DNA of 5,485 bases from Hyphomicrobiales bacterium (GTDB taxonomy: Bacteria > Pseudomonadota > Alphaproteobacteria > Rhizobiales > Devosiaceae), in NCBI GenBank assembly GCA_015487515.1, contig WFPQ01000147.1, forward strand, positions 1 through 5,485, in the 5' to 3' direction. The notes under the pieces are model-generated. The model saw only the letters and a list, made by a program, of their open reading frames with translations, was not told the DNA's origin and did no database searches. This document shows positions 1 to 3,741 of this stretch, piece by piece; the first letter of the stretch is position 1; each line of letters begins with the position of its first letter. The position numbers and the translations under genes are program-made.

Positions 1-28
1 TGACAGAACGGCACGACCCTTCATCGCG

Positions 29-50
29 AACAGGGCACAGGTGCCTTGTT
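29..50 (+). terminator. Stem-loop, possible terminator of a gene left of the window
   Basis: A 9-bp stem (29-37 with 42-50, one G-U pair) closes a 4-base loop CAGG. The right arm ends in TTGTT and is followed by AACCCCC, so there is no real U-tract. It could end a plus-strand gene lying left of the window, converging on hxlR, or be a structured 3' end. The structure is read directly from the sequence; the terminator role is inference. Confidence 0.3.
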
Positions 51-82
51 AACCCCCTTATGGGGATTCGTCAAAGGTTTGC

Positions 83-102
83 TGCCCGACAAGATGTCGG
101 CA
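83..102 (-). terminator. Hairpin downstream of hxlR, possible terminator
   Basis: CCGACA (86-91) and TGTCGG (95-100) pair perfectly around an AGA loop. The stem extends to TG/CA outside if one C is bulged. It lies 43 bases past the hxlR stop in the direction of hxlR transcription. On the minus strand the stem is followed by AGCAAACCTTTG, which is not a proper U-tract, so intrinsic termination is uncertain. The rest of 1-144 shows no gene I can support. Confidence 0.35.
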
Positions 103-144
103 CCCCGACGACTGCCTGCAAATAAAGAAAACCGAAAACGTGCT

Positions 145-573
145 TCAACCCTTTTGCCGCCGGTCATATGCTCCCCTGGCGGCCCCGATATCGTCGTGAT
201 GCTCAACGGCCCATTCCCACAAGGCACCAATGACAGGGAGCAAAGTCTGGCCAAGCGGGGTAAGTTCATATTCAACCCTTGGCGGAATCTGGGGATATAA
301 TGTGCGAATTACCAAACCGTCCCGCTCCAGATTTCTCAAGGACAAGGTAAGCATGCGCTGAGAAATACCGTCTATTTGCCGGCGCAATCCATTGAAGCGA
401 ACCGGCCCTTCCCTCAGGGAGCCCACAATCATCACGCTCCACTTGTCGCCAATACGCTTTAGAATGTCACTCATAGCCAGACAGCCGCCATCGCCGCTTT
501 TTTGGGCTTTGGCCCCGTCACCCTTGTCCTCCGCCCTGTTGCCAACGGGCGGACTTTTGTTATCAAGTGACAT
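145..573 (-). CDS. HxlR-family winged-helix transcriptional regulator
   Basis: This 142-residue DNA-binding protein matches the HxlR/MarR-like family, small dimeric regulators that usually control a divergent neighbour. The family signature is visible: a Cys at residue 31 followed by L..IGDKWS (38-46), then the recognition-helix region SQRMLTLSLRNLERDGLV (71-88), and a wing ending in YELTPLG (102-108). Cys31 is the only cysteine in the protein. In characterised relatives such as YodB, HypR and QorR, the cysteine at this place senses oxidants or electrophiles, so redox sensing is a reasonable inference here. The first 25-30 residues are polar and low in complexity, a modest N-terminal extension. 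The start at 573 is supported by AAGAAGG (581-587) seven bases upstream. It diverges from doxX, its probable target and possibly a partner in autoregulation. Family assignment is secure; the inducer is unknown. Confidence 0.93.
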   Translation of the reverse strand: MSLDNKSPPVGNRAEDKGDGAKAQKSGDGGCLAMSDILKRIGDKWSVMIVGSLREGPVRFNGLRRQIDGISQRMLTLSLRNLERDGLVIRTLYPQIPPRVEYELTPLGQTLLPVIGALWEWAVEHHDDIGAARGAYDRRQKG

Positions 574-689
574 GAATGTGCCTTCTTGTGCAGATCCCGG
601 TTATGTTTCAATACTAGGTTACCAACTGTTCCTGCAAACAACAATGCCTTTCAGGAACTCCCGCAACGACATTACAACCGGATCAAAAC
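574..689. promoter_or_regulatory. Shared divergent control region of hxlR and doxX
   Basis: These 116 bases must hold the promoters of both genes. Weak candidates are, toward doxX, TTGTGC (586-591) and AATACT (610-615) with an 18-base spacer, and toward hxlR, TTGTTT (read on the minus strand at 636-641) and TAGTAT (611-616) with a 19-base spacer. The two -10 candidates overlap, so the promoters would face each other. A small inverted repeat GTT-ACC-AAC (618-626) abuts both and is a possible operator core. These matches are poor individually; the arrangement is typical of HxlR-controlled pairs. Confidence 0.35.
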
Positions 690-1100
690 ATGAAATCTTC
701 TTCGACTGGAAAATCCCCTCGCAACTGGCTGTCCATCGGACTTTGGGGGGCACAGATCCTGCTTGCCCTTGCCTATTCAATGTTTGGCGCCCTCAAACTG
801 TTCACCCCCATTGCCGACCTGTCCCAGATGATGCTGTTCGTTGCCAGTTCCCCCCCATGGCTGCCCAGATTCATCGGCCTGGTCGAAATTGCCGGAGCAC
901 TGGCAATGGTCCTGCCCATGGCCATAAATTTCATGCCTCGGCTCACCCCGATTGCCGCGGCAGGATTTTCCCTCATCCAGATATTGGCCATCATCGTGCA
1001 CGCCAATCTGGGAGAAACGGCAACGACCCTGCCGATCAACCTGGTTCTGTTGTCCCTGTCCCTGTTCGTATTGTGGGGAAGATGGAGAACGGACCCGTGA
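690..1100 (+). CDS. DoxX-family integral membrane protein
   Basis: A 136-residue protein predicted to sit in the inner membrane with four helices (about 14-36, 62-80, 86-104 and 113-130). The first helix carries the family-like stretch AQILLALAYSMFGALKLFTP (21-40), with the conserved G..KL at its end. Helix two holds the glutamate-containing LVEIAGALAMVLP. The length is normal for the family. DoxX-like proteins are linked to thiol or quinone redox processes in some bacteria (DoxD/DoxA of Acidianus, and the mycobacterial DoxX with SodA and SseA), but for this subgroup no reaction is established. The start is preceded by a weak CCGGA (678-682). It diverges from an HxlR regulator, a very common pairing, which suggests inducible expression under oxidative or electrophile stress. 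It runs convergent to the DUF1737 gene. Confidence 0.88.
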   Translation: MKSSSTGKSPRNWLSIGLWGAQILLALAYSMFGALKLFTPIADLSQMMLFVASSPPWLPRFIGLVEIAGALAMVLPMAINFMPRLTPIAAAGFSLIQILAIIVHANLGETATTLPINLVLLSLSLFVLWGRWRTDP

Positions 1101-1137
1101 AAACCGGCGGGCAGCTTCATGGCAAGACCGGCCATCT

Positions 1138-1162
1138 CCAGACCCGGAACCACCGGGTCAGG
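1138..1162. terminator. GC-rich hairpin between convergent doxX and DUF1737 genes
   Basis: GACCCGG (1141-1147) and CCGGGTC (1153-1159) form a perfect 7-bp stem around AACCA. CC/GG pairs extend it outward past an A-A mismatch. A second partner, CCGGGGTCT (1166-1174), could compete for the left arm. There is no U-tract on either strand. The symmetrical position between two converging genes suggests a shared barrier to transcription or a protector of 3' ends, but this is inferred from place and structure only. Confidence 0.4.
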
Positions 1163-1220
1163 GGCCCGGGGTCTGCAAGCGGCATTGCGATGATTTACCC
1201 ATGCCCGGCAATCCGCGAGC

Positions 1221-1424
1221 TTAATATTCGCTCAGCTTCCTGTTTTCGTCATAGGGCTGATCTTCAACCTTTTTTATGACCGCCTGCGCACAGCGGGGAG
1301 CCGCCCAGCCGCTATAGGCATATTGCGGGTCCCCGTAAAGCTCCCAGCCCTCGCTCAGGGCCCTGGTTACCTTGTGACAGAACTTGGCATCGTCCTCTCC
1401 GGTCAGGAGCCTGTAAATTATCAT
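1221..1424 (-). CDS. DUF1737 domain small protein
   Basis: A 67-residue soluble protein without signal peptide or membrane segment. It resembles the DUF1737 family: it opens MIIYRLLTGEDDAKFCHKVT (1-20), with the typical YRL-TG-DD-FC pattern, then LSEGWELYGDP (23-33), and ends in a cysteine-containing CAQAVIKK strand (45-52) and a charged tail. Members of this family are short stand-alone proteins, common in Proteobacteria, of unknown function; I cannot offer a reaction. The start is firm because GGGAGG (1432-1437) lies seven bases upstream of the ATG. It is convergent with doxX and divergent from the carbonic anhydrase gene, and appears to be a single-gene unit. The small GAGC/GCTC inverted repeat over its stop codon is probably incidental. 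Confidence 0.85.
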   Translation of the reverse strand: MIIYRLLTGEDDAKFCHKVTRALSEGWELYGDPQYAYSGWAAPRCAQAVIKKVEDQPYDENRKLSEY

Positions 1425-1628
1425 TTATGTTCCTCCCATTTCATTTTCGAAAAACCATCATCCGGTTCACCTCCCGGAACAGGAACATGACCGATCTGCA
1501 GCTTTTCCTTCTTCCGACAGGAATTTTGTGGATATGTCCTGCTATATAGGGTTTTGCAGATTCAAAATCTAGAAATACCCCCCGCACCTGATATTGGTGA
1601 AACATCGCCCACCCTTACGGATCAGACC
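1425..1628. promoter_or_regulatory. Divergent intergenic region, DUF1737 gene and carbonic anhydrase
   Basis: A 204-base gap that must contain both promoters. The most promoter-like element toward the carbonic anhydrase is TATATA (1543-1548), but I find no convincing -35 at the right distance. Just after it, AGATT-CAA-AATCT (1558-1570) is a perfect inverted repeat with 5-base arms that would sit near the predicted start of transcription and could be an operator. Nearer the DUF1737 start, TCCGG (1461-1465) and CCGGA (1474-1478) form a small inverted repeat. No convincing gene is seen here. A 20-codon frame at 1487-1549 is too weak to call. Confidence 0.3.
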
Positions 1629-2264
1629 ATGCACACCTTTCCAAAACACCTGCTTGACGGTTACAGGAACTTCATCGAACACCGCCACGAGGCCGAACGC
1701 CAGAAATATCTGGAACTTGCTGAAAAGGGCCAGAAACCAGCAACCATGATCATTGCCTGTTGCGACAGCCGGGCCGCCCCTGAAACCATATTTTCCTGCG
1801 GTCCGGGAGAATTGTTCGTGATCAGGAACGTTGCCAACCTGGTTCCCCCCTTTGAACCCGATTCCGGCCAGCATGGCACTTCTGCCGCCATCGAGTTCGG
1901 CGTGCAGGCCCTTAAGGTTCAGAACATTGTGGTAATGGGCCACGGACGCTGCGGGGGCATAAATGCCACCCTCAACCCGCTGGCAGAGCCCCTGGCCCCG
2001 GGCGACTTCATCGGCAAATGGCTGGAACTGTTAAAACCGATAAGACAACAGTTCACCGATGACGGCCTGATGACCAGCGGTGAACGTCAGACCGCCTTCG
2101 AAAGAATTTCCATCCGCAATTCCATCAAGAATCTCAGGGGCTTCCCCTATATCGCCGACCTGGAACGGCAAAAGAAGCTGCAACTGCACGGGGCATGGTT
2201 CGACATCAGTTCCGGAGAATTGTGGGTCATGGACCATAAAACCGGCGAATTCGCCCGCCCCTGA
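1629..2264 (+). CDS. Beta-class carbonic anhydrase
   Basis: A zinc enzyme interconverting CO2 and bicarbonate in the cytoplasm, supplying bicarbonate for carboxylation reactions and helping pH balance. With the start at 1629 it has 211 residues, normal for a bacterial beta-class enzyme. All hallmark residues are present: zinc ligands Cys44 (in ACCDSR), His105 and Cys108 (in GHGRCGG), and the catalytic dyad Asp46/Arg48. The conserved stretch FVIRNVANLVPP (63-74) and the HGTSAAIEFGV helix (82-92) also fit. The reading frame stays open upstream to a TTG at 1554, but those 25 residues are Pro/Thr-rich and unlike the family, whereas MHTFPKHLLDGYRNF is the usual N-terminus. The ribosome site is weak (ACGGA, 1617-1621). 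It stands alone: divergent from the DUF1737 gene and convergent with eamA, perhaps followed by a small ORF 53 bases on. The symbol (cynT/can-like) cannot be fixed from sequence. Confidence 0.93.
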   Translation: MHTFPKHLLDGYRNFIEHRHEAERQKYLELAEKGQKPATMIIACCDSRAAPETIFSCGPGELFVIRNVANLVPPFEPDSGQHGTSAAIEFGVQALKVQNIVVMGHGRCGGINATLNPLAEPLAPGDFIGKWLELLKPIRQQFTDDGLMTSGERQTAFERISIRNSIKNLRGFPYIADLERQKKLQLHGAWFDISSGELWVMDHKTGEFARP

Positions 2265-2284
2265 CCATCAATCAAGACAGCAGG

Positions 2285-2308
2285 TGCAACAAGGGGGTTG
2301 CAACAAGG
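2285..2308 (+). repeat. Direct repeat TGCAACAAGG x2, first copy within a stem-loop
   Basis: TGCAACAAGG occurs at 2285-2294 and 2299-2308, 14 bases apart. The stretch TGCAAC (2285-2290), loop AAGGGG, GTTGCA (2297-2302) forms a perfect 6-bp hairpin 21 bases after the carbonic anhydrase stop. The second repeat copy runs directly into a Shine-Dalgarno-like AAGGAGG (2305-2311). The hairpin may serve as a weak 3' end for the carbonic anhydrase message or tune access to that ribosome site. Confidence 0.5.
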
Positions 2309-2317
2309 AGGGCGGAC

Positions 2318-2434
2318 ATGAAAACAAAACCGCGAACGGCAGAAGGATCCCTGCAGGGTTCCATTATGCCATCCCTGCAGACACCGCCCCCTATGGCATA
2401 CTGTTCCGGGATGCCCTGCCCCGATAAACGCTGA
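2318..2434 (+). CDS. Possible 38-residue small protein, unknown function
   Basis: A short open frame runs from ATG 2318 to TGA 2432-2434. The main support is its initiation site: AAGGAGG (2305-2311) six bases before the ATG, the best ribosome binding site in the window, and an A-rich beginning (MKTKPRTAEG) typical of well-translated starts. The product is polar and proline-rich, with SLQ at residues 11-13 and 19-21 forming an in-frame repeat, and ends with two cysteines (Y-C-S-G-M-P-C, residues 28-34) and PDKR. No membrane segment or signal peptide is visible and I recognise no family. It lies 53 bases after the carbonic anhydrase in the same direction and overlaps the 3' end of eamA antisense by 44 bases. 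It could instead be a chance frame in a structured convergent gap; no conservation can be tested here. Confidence 0.35.
   Translation: MKTKPRTAEGSLQGSIMPSLQTPPPMAYCSGMPCPDKR
2345..2362. terminator. Hairpin in the carbonic anhydrase/eamA convergent gap
   Basis: GGATCCC (2345-2351) and GGGTTCC (2356-2362) pair across a TGCA loop with one T-T mismatch. The core CCCTGCAGGG (2349-2358) is a perfect palindrome. It has no U-tract on either strand. Its place between converging genes fits a terminator or transcript-end stabiliser, but it also lies inside the candidate small ORF. Confidence 0.3.
2347..2380. repeat. 10-bp direct repeat ATCCCTGCAG, 24-base period
   Basis: ATCCCTGCAG is present perfectly at 2347-2356 and 2371-2380. 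The 24-base offset equals eight codons, so in the candidate small ORF both copies are read in the same frame and encode SLQ twice. Outside an ORF it could be two copies of a protein-binding site. Seen directly; the role is unknown. Confidence 0.6.
2365..2400. repeat. 8-bp inverted repeat spanning the eamA stop
   Basis: TATGCCAT (2365-2372) and ATGGCATA (2393-2400) are perfect inverted copies around a 20-base loop. The right arm covers the last codons of eamA and its TAG stop (2391-2393, minus strand). No U-tract follows on either strand, so if it ends transcripts it is not a textbook intrinsic terminator. Confidence 0.5.
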
Positions 2435-3266
2435 CCCAAAGCCCCAGCACCACCAGCGCCCCGCCGACAATTTCCAGCTCCGAAACCCGCTCCCCGAGCA
2501 CCAGCCATCCCGAAACCAGCCCGGTGATAGGCACCAGCAGGGTAAAGGGCGCAACTACCGAAGCCGGGTGCCTGGTCAGCAGCCATGTCCATGCCGCCAT
2601 GCCGAACAGGGTCGCAACATAGGACAGGAATATCAGCAACCCCAGCTGGTAAAGGCTGGGAGCAAGCAGAAATCCGATCAGGGCATCAGGCCCTTCGACC
2701 ACATATGAAAGAACAAACAATGGCGGCACTGACCAGACCGAGCCCCAGACAATGAATGAGAACGGGTCAACCCGACCCGCAACCTTGGTCAGCACATTGG
2801 CCAGCCCCCAGGAAAGGGCTGCCAGCAGCGTCAGGGCAAATGGCCACAGCGAAATGCCCTCGAAACGCTCAAGGGCAATGAAGGCAATGCCGTCAAAGGC
2901 AATGGCCGCCCCCAGTATCTGGGGCCGCCTCGGCCTTTCTCCAAGAATGAAAAAGGCCAGCAAAAAGGTAAAGAACACCTGGAATTGCAAGACCACCGAA
3001 GCCAGCCCGGCCGGCATTCCGAACTCCAGGGCCAGGTTCAAGAACCCGTAAAGGGCAAAGGCAAAGGCCAGCCCGAAACCGGCCACCAGCCACCAGGGCG
3101 CCTTTGGCGGAGGCACGAAAAATGCAGCCGGCACCACCGCGAGCAGAAACCTCAGGGCCGCCGCCAGAAATGGAGAAAACTCATCGATGGACAGCTTGAT
3201 GATGACAAAGTTGAAACCCCAGATAGCCACCACCAGCAGGGCCAGCAAAACATGCCTGACTGGCAT
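2391..3266 (-). CDS. eamA: EamA-type DMT transporter, likely cysteine/O-acetylserine exporter
   Basis: A 291-residue inner-membrane protein of the drug/metabolite transporter superfamily, made of two homologous EamA halves (about 5-132 and 141-282) with ten predicted helices. Each half closes its fourth helix with the repeated LGER motif (108-111 and 257-260), a signature of the fold. From memory, LALLVVAIWGFNFVIIK at the N-terminus and FGMPAGLASVVLQFQVFFT (82-100) are strikingly close to E. coli EamA (YdeD), which exports O-acetylserine and cysteine. That substrate is therefore the best guess, though DMT substrates are hard to predict. The start at 3266 matches the E. coli N-terminus. There is no clear ribosome site, and the ATG follows the yciI stop after three bases, so translational coupling is likely. 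The unit is probably read from the promoter at 3612-3640. It converges on the carbonic anhydrase. Confidence 0.92.
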   Translation of the reverse strand: MPVRHVLLALLVVAIWGFNFVIIKLSIDEFSPFLAAALRFLLAVVPAAFFVPPPKAPWWLVAGFGLAFAFALYGFLNLALEFGMPAGLASVVLQFQVFFTFLLAFFILGERPRRPQILGAAIAFDGIAFIALERFEGISLWPFALTLLAALSWGLANVLTKVAGRVDPFSFIVWGSVWSVPPLFVLSYVVEGPDALIGFLLAPSLYQLGLLIFLSYVATLFGMAAWTWLLTRHPASVVAPFTLLVPITGLVSGWLVLGERVSELEIVGGALVVLGLWVSVYRGRASRNSMP

Positions 3267-3269
3267 TTT

Positions 3270-3560
3270 TTAAACCAGGTCTTCGAATTGCGGGGCAACC
3301 CGATAGGAATACAGGTCGATTTTTTCTCGCATGCCGGCCAGAAAAAACGGATCCCTCTTTATCAGGGCCAGGGCCTCGTCATATTCCAGCCCCTTTATTA
3401 TCCACACCCCTCCCGTACTGTGCCTTTCCCCCTTGGGAGTAATGGAACCGGCCAGGCTTATCTGGGGACAAGAGGCAAAATAATCCAGGTGAGCCTGCAG
3501 ATTCTCCTCGAACAGTTTTTCCGTATCAGGCCTGTTGCTAAAAATCGCTATCCAGCGCAT
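3270..3560 (-). CDS. YciI-family protein
   Basis: A 96-residue cytoplasmic protein with the ferredoxin-like alpha/beta fold of the YciI/YCII family. Visible family marks are MRWIAIF at the start, His24 in AHLDYF, ISLAGSI (34-40), GGVWII (50-55) and the Asp70 of DPFFLAG. A His-Asp pair at these places is the proposed active site of the family, as in Haemophilus HI0828, but for most members no reaction is known; some relatives act in muconolactone or chlorinated-muconolactone breakdown. The frame extends to an ATG at 3593, but MRWIAIF is the usual N-terminus and GGGGG (3570-3574) lies about nine bases before the ATG at 3560, while 3593 has no ribosome site. The first gene of a two-gene unit with eamA (three-base gap), so a role in handling a metabolite the transporter exports is possible. 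Confidence 0.88.
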   Translation of the reverse strand: MRWIAIFSNRPDTEKLFEENLQAHLDYFASCPQISLAGSITPKGERHSTGGVWIIKGLEYDEALALIKRDPFFLAGMREKIDLYSYRVAPQFEDLV

Positions 3561-3592
3561 GGCACAAAACCCCCGTTCCAACTCACCTGCCA

Positions 3593-3600
3593 TTCATGAA
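3593..3600. promoter_or_regulatory. Palindrome TTCATGAA, downstream copy
   Basis: A perfect 8-base palindrome just downstream of the predicted transcription start of yciI-eamA. An identical copy is at 3642-3649, on the other side of the promoter. As a pair they could be operator half-sites allowing repression by looping. A third copy at 5006-5013 lies within coding sequence, so the word is not restricted to this promoter. Confidence 0.3.
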
Positions 3601-3611
3601 AGCCAGAAAGC

Positions 3612-3640
3612 ATTTTTTGCCCCCATAAGCAACAAGTCAA
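3612..3640 (-). promoter_or_regulatory. Sigma70-like promoter of yciI-eamA
   Basis: Read on the minus strand, TTGACT (3635-3640, five of six consensus bases) is followed after exactly 17 bases by AAAAAT (3612-3617, four of six). Transcription would start near 3605, leaving a leader of about 45 bases to the yciI ATG at 3560. It is the best promoter match in the window and implies that yciI-eamA is transcribed independently of the upstream GGDEF-EAL gene. Confidence 0.55.
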
Positions 3641-3641
3641 T

Positions 3642-3649
3642 TTCATGAA
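3642..3649. promoter_or_regulatory. Palindrome TTCATGAA, upstream copy
   Basis: The same 8-base palindrome as at 3593-3600, here one base upstream of the -35 element. The centres of the two copies are 49 bases apart, close to but not a whole number of helical turns. Operator function is inference. Confidence 0.3.
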
Positions 3650-3707
3650 CAGTTCGGGGACCAAAGAATCCTTGCATTCCGGAAGCAGATCCTGCCCTGC
3701 GGCCATA

Positions 3708-3733
3708 TGCGGTTTGCCTGTGCGGTTTGCCTG
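3708..3733. repeat. Perfect 13-bp tandem repeat
   Basis: TGCGGTTTGCCTG occurs twice with no gap (3708-3720 and 3721-3733), nine bases past the stop codon of the GGDEF-EAL gene. The pair is bracketed by CCCTGC (3695-3700) and GCAGGG (3733-3738), which are inverted copies, so the duplication would sit in the loop of a 6-bp stem. It may be a recent slippage duplication or two aligned protein sites. Apart from the promoter and palindromes nearer yciI, the rest of 3594-3741 shows nothing I can name. Confidence 0.75.
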
Positions 3734-3741
3734 CAGGGTGG

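Noticed and set aside
44..66. Resemblance between the minus strand here (AAGGGGGTT, AACAAGG) and the repeat at 2291-2308.
   Set aside because: The shared words are short, low in complexity and split by a two-base difference. Two copies are not enough to claim a dispersed repeat family.
392..1279. A 295-codon plus-strand open frame spanning hxlR antisense, the intergenic region and doxX.
   Set aside because: It overlaps two well-supported genes in other frames, its translation is rich in Pro, His, Arg and Ser with no recognisable domain, and it has no ribosome site. It is a shadow frame.
1487..1549. A 20-codon hydrophobic frame (MTDLQLFLLPTG...) in the leader region before the carbonic anhydrase.
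   Set aside because: The only purine-rich stretch is either two bases or a weak GGA eight bases before the ATG, and it has no run of codons hinting at attenuation. Not enough to call a leader peptide.
1554..1628. N-terminal extension of the carbonic anhydrase from TTG 1554.
   Set aside because: The 25 residues are not like the family's N-terminus, there is no proper ribosome site before the TTG, and MHTFPKHLL fits the usual start.
3561..3593. N-terminal extension of YciI from ATG 3593.
   Set aside because: MRWIAIF at 3560 is the usual family start with a G-rich ribosome site before it, whereas 3593 has none.
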